A stretch of DNA of 64,000 nt from Planococcus maritimus (GTDB lineage: Bacteria; Bacillota; Bacilli; Bacillales_A; Planococcaceae): assembly GCF_001592825.1 (NCBI RefSeq), contig NZ_LTZG01000011.1, positions 62,001 through 126,000 on the forward strand, written 5' to 3'. Every line of letters begins with the position of its first letter. Position 1 is the first letter of the stretch. Below are positions 52,300-60,663 of this stretch, one piece after another. Under the pieces are notes generated by a model, which had not been told where the DNA came from, made no database searches, and worked only from the letters and a program-made list of their open reading frames with translations. The translations under genes were made by a program, and so were the position numbers.

Positions 52300-53751
52300 T
52301 TAAAATCCACCGTACACAAATCCTTGCCCTGTCGCACCGAATACTAGGACTGATACGACGATTAGCACGTAGACGGCGTAACGGGCGAATACAGGCCGTT
52401 GCGATAGCCAGTTCCACGTCGAAGCATTTTTTCTTTCTACATGGTGAAACAATTGCATGACGACAAAGAAAAACGCAAAGATGGCTAGATCGAGCAGTGA
52501 AAATATCTCGAACGCGTCTATGATTCCGGACGGCCGCCATGAGCTAGGTGTTAAGAATAGCTGTGCATTGGTAAATGCAGCGGTCACTGAATCCGACCGG
52601 AAGAACACTCTAGAAAAACACACCAGCAGGAACGTAATCGCGATTTTCACCCATTTATGAAATGTGGGATTTCGGTCCAGGTAGGTAAATGATGCCATCT
52701 TTCCACGAGCTTGTTTCGTGTGGTCGCCAAATACGCGGTAAAACCCGTGAATCAGTCCCCATAACACAAAACTCCACGCAGCTCCGTGCCAAATGCCGCT
52801 GATTAAAAACGTGATGATGATGGCTACATAAATTTCGCTTCTTTTCTTTTTCCCTTTACATAACGGCACGAAGATGTAATCTCTGAGCCACGTAGAAAAG
52901 GTGATATGCCAACGGTTCCAGAAATCCCCGATCGATGTGGCAAAATGCGGCTGCTTGAAGTTTTCGGTCAATTTGATCCCAAGCATTCTGGCGCAGCCAA
53001 TTGCAATGTCGCTAAGTGCGGAAAAATCGGCGTAAAGTTGAACCGAAAATAAAATGGTTGCGAGGACGATTTGTGACCCGGTTGCATCCGGGTTATCGTA
53101 CACACTCGCTACGATGGGCGCGAGCCGGTCCGCAATCAAGGTCTTCTTGAAAAACCCCCAGGCGATTCGCTTCATCCCATAGCTTAAGTTTTCGTATTTT
53201 AAGGTTTGCTCTACTTTAAATTGTGGAAGTAGTTTTTTCGCGCGTTCGATCGGCCCCGCCACCAATTGCGGGAAAAAGGCGAAATAGATGGAAAAATAGC
53301 CGTAATGTCTTTCCGCTTTTAGCTTGCCGCGGTAAATGTCCACCAGGTAACTGACTGCCTGGAACGTATAAAAAGAAATCGCGATCGGCAGGATAATTTC
53401 CTGATAAGGAATGGTGTAATTCCAATTCAAGTAGGCTGAAATGGCGCGAAGTGAATCGTTGACGAAGTTAAAATACTTAAACCAGCCAAGAAAAAACAAC
53501 AAGACGCCAATGCCCACGAGCATGACTTTTTTCTTTTGTTTTTTCGTTTCCTGTTTTTCAATCAGGATTCCGGTCACATACGAAAACGCTGTACTGGTCA
53601 ACAGCAAGAAGACAAAATAGCCGCTTAAGCTGGCGTAAAAGCTATAACTGGCTGCCAATAAAAGAACCCATCGCCAGCGATGCGGGATGGAGTAATACGC
53701 AAAAACGATTACGGCGAAAAATAAGAGAAATTCAATTGAAATAAACGTCAT
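52300..53751 (-). CDS. MBOAT-family O-acyltransferase (DltB/AlgI-like)
   Basis: A 483-residue polytopic membrane protein of the MBOAT family, which moves acyl groups from a cytoplasmic carrier to an extracellular acceptor. The catalytic His-322 sits in 'SGIWHGAAW', with the second conserved His-282 in 'RWHITFSTW'; 'FFPQLVAGPIER' (159-170) is the classic MBOAT loop. About 11 helices. AGGTGAT precedes ATG 53751. It lies 86 bp after the ligase gene; that gap holds no DltX-like ORF. Acceptor could be teichoic acid, peptidoglycan or an exopolysaccharide. Confidence 0.9.
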   Translation of the reverse strand: MTFISIEFLLFFAVIVFAYYSIPHRWRWVLLLAASYSFYASLSGYFVFLLLTSTAFSYVTGILIEKQETKKQKKKVMLVGIGVLLFFLGWFKYFNFVNDSLRAISAYLNWNYTIPYQEIILPIAISFYTFQAVSYLVDIYRGKLKAERHYGYFSIYFAFFPQLVAGPIERAKKLLPQFKVEQTLKYENLSYGMKRIAWGFFKKTLIADRLAPIVASVYDNPDATGSQIVLATILFSVQLYADFSALSDIAIGCARMLGIKLTENFKQPHFATSIGDFWNRWHITFSTWLRDYIFVPLCKGKKKRSEIYVAIIITFLISGIWHGAAWSFVLWGLIHGFYRVFGDHTKQARGKMASFTYLDRNPTFHKWVKIAITFLLVCFSRVFFRSDSVTAAFTNAQLFLTPSSWRPSGIIDAFEIFSLLDLAIFAFFFVVMQLFHHVERKNASTWNWLSQRPVFARYAVYVLIVVSVLVFGATGQGFVYGGF

Positions 53752-53837
53752 TCGATCACCTGATAATTAATCAACTAAAGGATGCTTTTGTCTGAAAGAA
53801 GCCAGATCCAACTGCAGATGCAGCTAGCCCTGCCCCC

Positions 53838-55229
53838 CTATCCAATAGGCAGCTCCGCATATAGGATTTTCCCGAAATCGTTGCGTGGGAATTCCTCAAT
53901 GCTTATTACTTTAAAGCCCTTTAAGTTTAATTTTTCCTTAATTATTTTTTTAATTTGCACTTGGTCTTCCTTCAATGTGTAAACAAATAATTTATCGTCT
54001 GTTCCTGAGCAGACACAGTCATGTCCTTGCTCATGCAACAGTCCTTCCACTTCATCTAAACTGATGCGGCTTCCGGCAATTTTAAGGATGCGTTTCGTGC
54101 GTCCGGTGATAAAGAAATACCCATCCTCGTCAACGTACGCCAAATCCCCTGTATGCAGCGTTCCGTGATTGTCATCTTTGCTCGATAGATCGGCTGGGGA
54201 TTCTGCATAACCCAGTGACACATTGGCACCTTGGTAAATTAATTCCCCGATTACGTGTGGCGACGTGATCGGCTCACCATCGCCAGCTTGCAGCATCAAT
54301 TTGCCGCCGGGGATCGCGATGCCGATGCTTCCGGCTTTCTCGAGGCTTTTTTCATGCGGCAAGTAGCTCATCCGCGCTGTCGCTTCGGTTTGGCCGTACA
54401 TCATGACAAATCGAATCCCTTTTTGCTGGCAGAGTTCCGCAAATTTAGACGAGAGCTTGGCGTTCAGTTTCCCTCCCGCTTGCGTCAGTGTTTTCAAATT
54501 TGGGAGGTCGAACTGTTCAAACTTCAGCTTATCGAGCATCTCATAGACGAACGGGACGCCCCCGAACGTCGTTGCTTGTCGCTCCTTGCACAAATCCCAA
54601 AATTCTTTTTTCAAGATCGAAGCATCCGTCAAAATGATCGCCGCGCCACAGATGAGATGGCTATTGATGATTGACAGTCCATATGAATAATTCATCGGAA
54701 GCGTGGTGATCGGTTTATCGTCTTCTTGGATATCCAGGTACTTCCTGATCGACTCCGCATTGCTAAAAATGTTCTCGTAACTTAAGCGGACAAATTTGGG
54801 GCTGCCCGTACTTCCTGAGGTGGTCAAAAGGAGCGCAAGACTTTCGTCTAGCTCATGTTGATGCACGACTGGGCATTCGAATAAAGCATAGTTCCCGAAC
54901 TCGAATGGCCGTTGCATCGTTTTTGCGAGGTCTTCGTTTTCACGGTTCGCCCAGATATACGCAGGCTGATACAGCTCTATCAGCCGTTCAAGCCGGTCTG
55001 CTTGAATGGAAGCATCCAACAGCACCGGCACGACACCGCCTCGAAGAAAGCCCACATAGCCGAATACAGATTCTTTATTATTGGCACATAGACAAAAAAC
55101 GAGCGTTCGTTCTCCAACTTGTCGGCTAATCGAATCGGCAATCTCAGCCATTTCAGCGTACGAGTATTCCCGCTCCGCATATATGGCCGTGCGATCTCCA
55201 AACGCCTCCAATTGGTTGAAACTATTCAT
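53838..55229 (-). CDS. AMP-forming ligase loading the adjacent carrier protein (DltA-like)
   Basis: A 463-residue ANL-superfamily enzyme, shorter than typical DltA (~500). The AMP loop 'TTSGSTGSPKF' is at 136-146, 'YGQTEATARMSY' follows, then 'TGDLAY' and the catalytic Lys-454 in 'DFGKILYAEL'. It should activate a carboxylate or amino acid and load it onto the phosphopantetheine of the neighbouring carrier protein. Its start overlaps the carrier-gene stop by 8 bases. Whether the substrate is D-alanine, as in Dlt, or another acid cannot be read without structural comparison. Confidence 0.87.
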   Translation of the reverse strand: MNSFNQLEAFGDRTAIYAEREYSYAEMAEIADSISRQVGERTLVFCLCANNKESVFGYVGFLRGGVVPVLLDASIQADRLERLIELYQPAYIWANRENEDLAKTMQRPFEFGNYALFECPVVHQHELDESLALLLTTSGSTGSPKFVRLSYENIFSNAESIRKYLDIQEDDKPITTLPMNYSYGLSIINSHLICGAAIILTDASILKKEFWDLCKERQATTFGGVPFVYEMLDKLKFEQFDLPNLKTLTQAGGKLNAKLSSKFAELCQQKGIRFVMMYGQTEATARMSYLPHEKSLEKAGSIGIAIPGGKLMLQAGDGEPITSPHVIGELIYQGANVSLGYAESPADLSSKDDNHGTLHTGDLAYVDEDGYFFITGRTKRILKIAGSRISLDEVEGLLHEQGHDCVCSGTDDKLFVYTLKEDQVQIKKIIKEKLNLKGFKVISIEEFPRNDFGKILYAELPIG

Positions 55230-55470
55230 TGATGAAGTCTACTCCTAATCGGTCCAATAACTTTAGTCCAGACTGGTACGAATCGAATTCGGACATCCAT
55301 TCGGAATCCAAAGAGACGTCAAAGGCCTCTTCCATCGTGGAGATGAGAATCATATGGCCCAGTGAATCCCATTCACTCGTCTCACCCAATACTAGCTCTT
55401 CCCCTACTTCGTCTTCTTCTATTTCCAATGCCTCTACAAAAGCATTTCTGTATTTTTCAATATTCTTCAT
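55222..55470 (-). CDS. Acyl/peptidyl carrier protein (DltC-like)
   Basis: An 82-residue acidic four-helix carrier. The phosphopantetheine site is Ser-36 in 'EWDSLGHM'. Size and sequence fit small ACP/DltC-type carriers. GGAAAGGGTG precedes ATG 55470. It is the first gene of the operon, whereas canonical dlt operons place dltC third. A Fur-like box lies 148 bp upstream. Confidence 0.88.
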   Translation of the reverse strand: MKNIEKYRNAFVEALEIEEDEVGEELVLGETSEWDSLGHMILISTMEEAFDVSLDSEWMSEFDSYQSGLKLLDRLGVDFINE

Positions 55471-55617
55471 TCGTTACACCCTTTCCATCCTGGTTGTCAG
55501 TTGTCTCTGTAGAAAGAATGGCTTTTCAACCAGATTCCATACGCGAGAATTTTAAGTGCCGCGGCAGTGTTTCACAGCGACAACAGCTTTATAGATTTGC
55601 TTCATAAATTGTTTAAT

Positions 55618-55632
55618 TGAAAATGATTATCA
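55618..55632. promoter_or_regulatory. Fur-type box upstream of carrier/ligase/MBOAT operon
   Basis: TGAAAATGATTATCA differs at one base from the 7-1-7 Fur consensus TGATAAT-N-ATTATCA. It overlaps a leftward TTGACT hexamer, so bound repressor would cover the -35 of the operon. The region 55471-55847 has no other gene. Confidence 0.65.
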
Positions 55633-55847
55633 CAGTCAATTATAAATCCAACCAATGAAAAGTCAACTTCGTATTTATGCGTGATAAACGCTTTAGCTAC
55701 ACGGCTTAGGTGGTTATTGTTCCCGCTCATCTTAAGTAACGTACTCATTCTTTCCAATAACCGACTGAAAGCCCTAAACATTTTGGTTCTCCTCTCCTAA
55801 ATCCAAAACAAAAGTGCTACACTGAAACTAAGTAAATAATCATGCAG

Positions 55848-56004
55848 GGAAAAGGTGCTGATTCGTCAGCGTAACAGGGAATCCGGTGAAAGTCCGGAGC
55901 TGTTTCCGCAACTGTAAGTGCGTATGAAATAAGAGATGCCACTGGGGAGACCCGGGAAGGCCTTAGAGTAAAGCGATGCACAAGCCAGGAGACCTACCTT
56001 TTTC
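55848..56004 (+). ncRNA. Cobalamin (B12) riboswitch
   Basis: Conserved blocks occur in order: AAAAGGTGCTG (P1 start), GGGAATCCGGTGAAAGTCCGG, GCTGTTTCCGCAACTGTAA, a GCCACTG...GGGAAGGCC arm, and the B12 box AAGCCAGGAGACCTACC at 55982-55998, closing P1 with ACCTTTT. An extended -10 (TGCTACACT, 55815-55823) lies just upstream. With the terminator at 56091 it should switch off transcription of the next two genes when cobalamin is plentiful. Confidence 0.95.
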
Positions 56005-56090
56005 TGAACGTATTTTTGCTCTTCGGAAGATAAGAGGATCTACGGCAACTTTTTCCTATGGACAGCTTTATGCTGGATATTCGCAATCGT

Positions 56091-56120
56091 GCCACTCTCT
56101 TCGTTGAGAGTGGCTTTTTT
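56091..56120 (+). terminator. Regulated terminator of the B12 riboswitch
   Basis: GCCACTCTC-TTCGTT-GAGAGTGGC followed by seven Ts, 62 bases before the first controlled gene. Confidence 0.88.
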
Positions 56121-56181
56121 TATCTCTTTAGAAAGCGATACGTCTGCTGATATTTACGGATTCTATTTTGGAGGTGAACAA

Positions 56182-56724
56182 ATGAAAAAAGATATGCGTT
56201 ACCTGTGCTACCCGTTCATGCGGGAAAGCGCCTCGACAGTCGATTTCGAAATCCGCACCGATTCCTTGACGACACGGATCGGCGAAGCCATCGCCGTCAA
56301 CGATATCCCGCAAATCATCGATGATTTGCGCTACCTGCAGCCAATGGTTTACCACTTGAACGGCTCGGTGCGCGGAAAACTCGCCATCACCGACCAAGAC
56401 CTCGTCGATCTCAGCGATTTGTATAATCGCTACGTGGCGGAAGTGAAGGAACAAATCGACCAGTTCGTCTTGCCGCAAGGAACGCACGGGGCATGCATTC
56501 TTCACGTATGCCGCAGCGAAGCGAAAAAATCCGTCCGCGCCCTTCACCACGTGACACTCGAACGCGAGGTGCCGGAGCATTTAATGGATTATGCCAACCT
56601 GCTCGCCAATGTCTTTTTCGTCATGGCCGTCTATGCCAATAAGCAGCACGGCGTCGATGAAATCCCATTCGTCAGTAAGTCCTATCCAACAAAACGCATG
56701 AAGAAAAAGGAGACTCACTCGTGA
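56182..56724 (+). CDS. PduO-like cobalamin adenosyltransferase-family protein
   Basis: A 180-residue helical protein resembling ATP:cob(I)alamin adenosyltransferases of the PduO/EutT type. The signature 'R-x-EAR-x-AER' appears as 'CRSEAKKSVRALHHV', so several motif residues differ and activity is uncertain. ATG 56182 follows GGAGGTGAAC; the frame from 56089 starts inside the terminator. Placement behind a B12 riboswitch, with a B12-binding lipoprotein next, parallels the B. subtilis yvrCBA-yvqK unit and supports a cobalamin role. Its stop overlaps the next GTG start (GTGA). Confidence 0.8.
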   Translation: MKKDMRYLCYPFMRESASTVDFEIRTDSLTTRIGEAIAVNDIPQIIDDLRYLQPMVYHLNGSVRGKLAITDQDLVDLSDLYNRYVAEVKEQIDQFVLPQGTHGACILHVCRSEAKKSVRALHHVTLEREVPEHLMDYANLLANVFFVMAVYANKQHGVDEIPFVSKSYPTKRMKKKETHS

Positions 56725-57680
56725 AAATCAAATCATTTCTCTTACTCAGCATCCCACTCGCTTTAACACTCGGCGCTTGCCAAGACGACTCAGCCGAAGC
56801 TCCTGCAACAGAAGAAACACCTGAAGAAACGGCAACTGACACTTCAGGCGACACACCATACACGGTTACCGATGATAGAGGTGAAGACATCGAATTCGAG
56901 CAGGCGCCTGAAACGATTGTCTCGCTCATTCCGAGTAACACCGAGATTGTCTTCGCACTGGGTGCAGGCGAGCAATTGGTCGGCGTGACCGATTTCGACA
57001 ATTACCCAGAAGCGGCACAAGACATCGAGCGCGTCAGTGATTCTGTCGAATTCAATGCCGAGAAAATCATCCAGCTTGACCCGGATGTCGTCTTGGCCTA
57101 TTCTACCGGCGAAGCGCCGCCTGCCCTGTCTCAACTAGAAGACGCTGACATTCCGGTATTCGTCATTCAATCCGCGACTTCATTTGACGAAGTGTATGGC
57201 GACATTGAACAAATCGCTTCTGTTCTGGCTAAAGAAGACCAAGGCGCTGAAGTAATCGAAGGCATCCAGACGCAAATTGAAGACGTTCAAGAACGCCTCG
57301 CTGCAGTCGATGAGCAGAAAGAAGTGTACGTGGAGATTAGCCCGTCTCCTGAAATTTACACAACCGGCAAGTCGACATTCATGCAGGAAATTTTGGACCA
57401 TGCCAACGTAACAAATGTCTTTGAAGATCTTGAAGGCTGGCCGAATATTTCCGAAGAAGAAGTCATCACCCGTGATCCCGAAATCATCTTGACGACCGTG
57501 TCATATGTCGAAGATGCTGTCGGTGACATCGAAGCGCGCGATAGCTGGTCAGCTGTTGAGGCCATCGAAAACGGCGAAGTCCATTTCATCGATTCCGACA
57601 TCACTTCCCGCCCTGGGCCGCGCATCGGTGAAGCCGTACAGCTGGTCGCAGAAACCGTCTATCCTGAATTAATGAAGTAA
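56721..57680 (+). CDS. Cobalamin-binding ABC-transporter lipoprotein (BtuF/YvrC-like)
   Basis: A 319-residue substrate-binding lipoprotein. Signal peptide with lipobox 'LTLGAC' (lipid Cys-20), an acidic Thr/Glu-rich linker (~21-45), then a BtuF/FhuD-type two-lobe fold with 'VTDDRGEDIEFEQAPE' and 'PDVVLAYS'. It should capture B12 or its precursors outside the cell. Start codon is GTG, overlapping the upstream stop, with AAGGAGACTC ahead of it. No permease or ATPase gene follows before the terminator; these must lie elsewhere or be shared with another transporter. Confidence 0.88.
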   Translation: MKIKSFLLLSIPLALTLGACQDDSAEAPATEETPEETATDTSGDTPYTVTDDRGEDIEFEQAPETIVSLIPSNTEIVFALGAGEQLVGVTDFDNYPEAAQDIERVSDSVEFNAEKIIQLDPDVVLAYSTGEAPPALSQLEDADIPVFVIQSATSFDEVYGDIEQIASVLAKEDQGAEVIEGIQTQIEDVQERLAAVDEQKEVYVEISPSPEIYTTGKSTFMQEILDHANVTNVFEDLEGWPNISEEEVITRDPEIILTTVSYVEDAVGDIEARDSWSAVEAIENGEVHFIDSDITSRPGPRIGEAVQLVAETVYPELMK

Positions 57681-57705
57681 GTTTTTTCTTTAATCTATTC
57701 AACCG

Positions 57706-57744
57706 AAAAAAAAGCGCAGCCGATTGAATCGGTTGCGCTTTTTT
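57706..57744. terminator. Bidirectional terminator
   Basis: AAAAGCGCAGCCGATT / TCGGTTGCGCTTTT arms between the B12 lipoprotein and the leftward NhaC gene. Confidence 0.85.
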
Positions 57745-57776
57745 CTATTCATCGCCGCGAATATTTGGCTGGCGAA

Positions 57777-59171
57777 TCATTTCACTGAACTTTCCTCAAT
57801 ATACGTTAAAGTTTTCCCGCTCACGCCGAGCAAGACCGTCAATAAAGGCGACAGCAAGCAGAAGAACGCAAACGGCAAATATTCTAATGTCGAAACGTCC
57901 AAAACCGATGCGATGAAAATCCCGCAGACGCTCCACGGCACGAGCGGATTGACGACTGTACCGGCATCTTCCATGACACGGCTTAAGTTCTTTCCAGCCA
58001 AGCCGACTTTTTTATACGGTTCTTGGAACGCTTGGCCTGCCAATAGAATCGATAAATATTGTTCCCCGACGAGAATGTTTGTGCCGATGGCTGTCAAGGC
58101 AGAGGCGACAATGACAGAAGACACTTTTTTCAGCAAGCTCTCGATTTTCGCAAGCAAGCTTTGAATGATCCCGAGTTTGAATAACAATCCGCCCATACTC
58201 AGTGCAAGCAGGACCAAGGCGATGGTGAAGAACATGCTTTCCATACCGCCGCGTGACAACAATGCATCGACTTCTTCAATGCCGGTCGCTGATTGGTAGC
58301 CTCCGAACAGGATGCCAAGCATCGACGGCATTTGCAGGCTCTGATGGAATAGGGATACGCCAAGCGCGACCACTGAACTCGCAGCCAAGGTCAACACCGC
58401 TGGCACTTTGAAGACCGTCAAGGCGATTAAGACGACAAGCGGTGCTAAAGCGTACCAATGAATCAAGCCGGTCTCAAGCAAACCTTCCTTGAACAAAGCG
58501 ATGTTTTCCGTATGGTCCAAGCTTACAGATGGCGATAATAGCCCGAAGAACACTAGCGTTAGAATAAAGGCCGGAATCGTCGTCCAGCCCATATTGCGAA
58601 TGTGTTCAAAGAGATCGACGCCGACAATGGAGGCGGCCAAATTGGTCGTATCCGATAATGGCGACATCTTGTCCCCGAAAAAGGCGCCGGAAACGATTGC
58701 GCCTGCTGTGATGGCGAGTGACAAATCCAGTGCGCCGGCGATGCCGATCAAGGCCACACCCACGGTCGCTACGGTGGTTAAAGAACTGCCAATTGATAAC
58801 CCGATGATTGCTGTGACGACAAAGACGACCGCAAAGAAAAACACAGGCGTCACCAGGCTGAAGCCGGCGTAGATCAAGGTCGGGATCGTCCCGCTCATCA
58901 TCCAACTGCTGATGAGGATGCCAATGAAAAAGAATAGGAACACGGCGCCCATACCTGCGCTAGCGCCTTCAATGAGCCCCCGCTCCAATTCACGGTAGGA
59001 TAATTTTTTAACCAGCCCGTAGCACATCAATAATAGGATCGAGATCAAGATCGGCACATGCGGCGCCGCTTCGAACCGGATAATGCTGAAGCTAATGATG
59101 GCAACAATTAGCGCAACCAAAGCTGCTGCTTCCTTTGTGCCTGGTGATAAAATCGCTTTAATATGAAACAT
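57777..59171 (-). CDS. NhaC-family Na+/H+ antiporter under T-box control
   Basis: A 464-residue transporter of the NhaC family, with about 11-12 helices; 'GAFFGDKMSPLSDTTN' (161-176) is the hallmark loop, and 'GIGTN'-type and 'ILSG' helices follow. ACAGGAGGAAC precedes the ATG. The gene is preceded by a complete T-box leader, so its expression answers to uncharged tRNA. T-box-controlled NhaC relatives such as B. subtilis YheL are suspected amino-acid/H+ or Na+ coupled transporters, so substrate may be an amino acid rather than Na+ alone. Confidence 0.9.
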   Translation of the reverse strand: MFHIKAILSPGTKEAAALVALIVAIISFSIIRFEAAPHVPILISILLLMCYGLVKKLSYRELERGLIEGASAGMGAVFLFFFIGILISSWMMSGTIPTLIYAGFSLVTPVFFFAVVFVVTAIIGLSIGSSLTTVATVGVALIGIAGALDLSLAITAGAIVSGAFFGDKMSPLSDTTNLAASIVGVDLFEHIRNMGWTTIPAFILTLVFFGLLSPSVSLDHTENIALFKEGLLETGLIHWYALAPLVVLIALTVFKVPAVLTLAASSVVALGVSLFHQSLQMPSMLGILFGGYQSATGIEEVDALLSRGGMESMFFTIALVLLALSMGGLLFKLGIIQSLLAKIESLLKKVSSVIVASALTAIGTNILVGEQYLSILLAGQAFQEPYKKVGLAGKNLSRVMEDAGTVVNPLVPWSVCGIFIASVLDVSTLEYLPFAFFCLLSPLLTVLLGVSGKTLTYIEESSVK

Positions 59172-59198
59172 GTCTAGTTCCTCCTGTTGTATGAAAAT

Positions 59199-59431
59199 AA
59201 AAAAAGAAAACCCATCATCCCTAAAAAAAGGGACGAAGGTTTTCTCCGCGTTACCACCCTAGTTGATCTTCCACTCCGGAACATCCACTCAATTGACCGT
59301 TGAAAATACAGATGCTGTAATTCATCCCGATTGCTGCCTAGACTTCCACCGACCGTCCAGTCTCTTCTTGCTGCGCGCAATGAGCCTACTCTTTCATCAT
59401 TCAACATATTCGTCGTTGCTTTTTGCAATTG
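59199..59431 (-). ncRNA. T-box riboswitch leader
   Basis: Read leftward: 'GATGAAAGAGTA' (AGTA of the loop E motif), an apical region around GACTGGACGGTCGGTGGAAG, the specifier side 'GATGAATTACAGCATC', then the T-box AGGGTGGTAACGCGG at 59246-59260 and a terminator hairpin AAAACC...GGGTTTT ending in a T-run. The specifier after 'GAA' reads TTA (Leu) if immediate or TAC (Tyr) if offset by one base; related yheL leaders are assigned Tyr. Confidence 0.9.
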
Positions 59432-59437
59432 CTTTAA

Positions 59438-59465
59438 ATCTTAGCATCTCCGCGGAATAAGTCAA
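59438..59465 (-). promoter_or_regulatory. SigA-type promoter of the T-box transcript
   Basis: Leftward TTGACT and TAAGAT separated by 16 bases, placing transcription start at about 59431, at the beginning of the T-box leader. Confidence 0.65.
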
Positions 59466-59500
59466 GCGGTGGAACGCGGACAGGTTTTCTCCTCCTATTT

Positions 59501-60013
59501 TCACTTCTCCACCATGCGCTTGAGAATCCGAATCTGCCCCCTGTGGCTCGTTTCATCTTCTACGACATGGAACCAGAGATAATACTTATTGTAAGTGACG
59601 CCATTATCATATTGCCCTTCCTCGTACAACCAGCTATCATCGACACTTTCCATTAGCGACAGTGTATGGTCCCTGACCTTCTTTAATTCATCCAGATAAT
59701 AATCAAGCGAATGCCCACGGATCTCGCTTCTCGCCTTGTCCCCCAACTCAAGTGGCACCAGCCATTGCTCCAACTCTTGCTCTGTCAGGTCTCGGTTTTC
59801 AAACGCGATGATCTGGTGGACAAATTCAATCGCCGCTATATGCATTAAGAGCGCCCCGATCGAATTTGAATGCCCGTCAGCTAAATGATCCAGCTGTTCG
59901 ATGGATAAGCCTTCTACATCCGCTAAAGTTACCGCGCGCGTGTAGTCGAGCATGGAGACAAGTTCGCCGATTTTTGGCGAAAAGCCTGCTCGCTCTTTGA
60001 TTCGGTAATCCAT
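59501..60013 (-). CDS. DinB superfamily protein
   Basis: A 170-residue four-helix-bundle protein of the DinB/YfiT superfamily. The metal ligands appear as His-58 ('LLMHIAAIE'), Asp-153 region and His-157 ('EDETSHRGQI'), where most members have a His in the first of the last two places. DinB proteins are often thiol transferases or of unknown role. ATG 60013 follows AAAAGGGGGCGGAAGG; the frame from 60052 has no site. Monocistronic. Confidence 0.85.
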   Translation of the reverse strand: MDYRIKERAGFSPKIGELVSMLDYTRAVTLADVEGLSIEQLDHLADGHSNSIGALLMHIAAIEFVHQIIAFENRDLTEQELEQWLVPLELGDKARSEIRGHSLDYYLDELKKVRDHTLSLMESVDDSWLYEEGQYDNGVTYNKYYLWFHVVEDETSHRGQIRILKRMVEK

Positions 60014-60050
60014 CCTTCCGCCCCCTTTTAAATTGCAAGTTGCCTCCGAC

Positions 60051-60086
60051 AAAGAAAAAGACTGGATTATCCAGTCTTTTTCTTTG
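60051..60086 (-). terminator. Terminator of XRE-regulator gene
   Basis: AAAGAAAAAGACTGG / CCAGTCTTTTTCTTT perfect arms, between the leftward XRE gene and dinB-like gene. Confidence 0.85.
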
Positions 60087-60103
60087 TGTCTTCCACATCG
60101 AGT

Positions 60104-60457
60104 CTACGCTAAACTGAACTTCTTTTGGATTCTTTTGACGATATCCGCTTCTTTACTTTGAATGAATTCGTTCGCAATTTGCTTCACCAGTGCATTGATT
60201 TCCCTGTTCATTTCGGTCTTCATTCTGACTTGATCAATGACAACTCCGTTTGGCGTAAATTGCCGGCCTACAAGATCATCCAGCGAGACATTGTATAAGT
60301 CTGCTATTTTCATCAACACTTTAAGATTCGGCTCACTTTTCGTGGTCTCAAAATGACTATAGCTCGCCCGTGCTATTTTTAAATGATCCGCAACCACTTG
60401 CATCGATAGTTTGTTCTGTAGCCTAAGTGCCTTTAAGTTTTCAGCTAGTTTTGGCAT
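60104..60457 (-). CDS. XRE-family HTH transcriptional regulator
   Basis: A 117-residue protein with an N-terminal Cro/C1-type HTH (~4-60): 'LKALRLQNKLSMQVVADHL', 'YSHFETTKSEPNLKVLMKI', 'DLYNVSLDDLVGR'. The C-terminal ~50 residues are a charged helix, perhaps for dimerisation. ATG 60457 follows GAGGAGAAAC; the frame from 60472 would start in the site. It is divergent from the T5orf172 gene, with ~200 bp of AT-rich DNA between, where it may act. Confidence 0.85.
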   Translation of the reverse strand: MPKLAENLKALRLQNKLSMQVVADHLKIARASYSHFETTKSEPNLKVLMKIADLYNVSLDDLVGRQFTPNGVVIDQVRMKTEMNREINALVKQIANEFIQSKEADIVKRIQKKFSLA

Positions 60458-60663
60458 AAAGTTTCTCCTCACAAAATCATTATAAGAACACCATCAATTA
60501 TGAATTGTGCTTCTAAGAAGGATTTCCATGTTTAGGGGACGATAAAACGAATAGATAATAGGAAGAATGCGCATTTAATAATTAAATAGTATCACATCAA
60601 CTTCTATTATATAATCATAATATCATACGTATTTGGAAATAATTATAGATAGGATGTGTACTC

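Noticed and set aside
51311..55470. Canonical dltABCD operon
   Set aside because: Gene order, ligase length and absence of a DltX-like ORF differ, so I describe it only as dlt-like.
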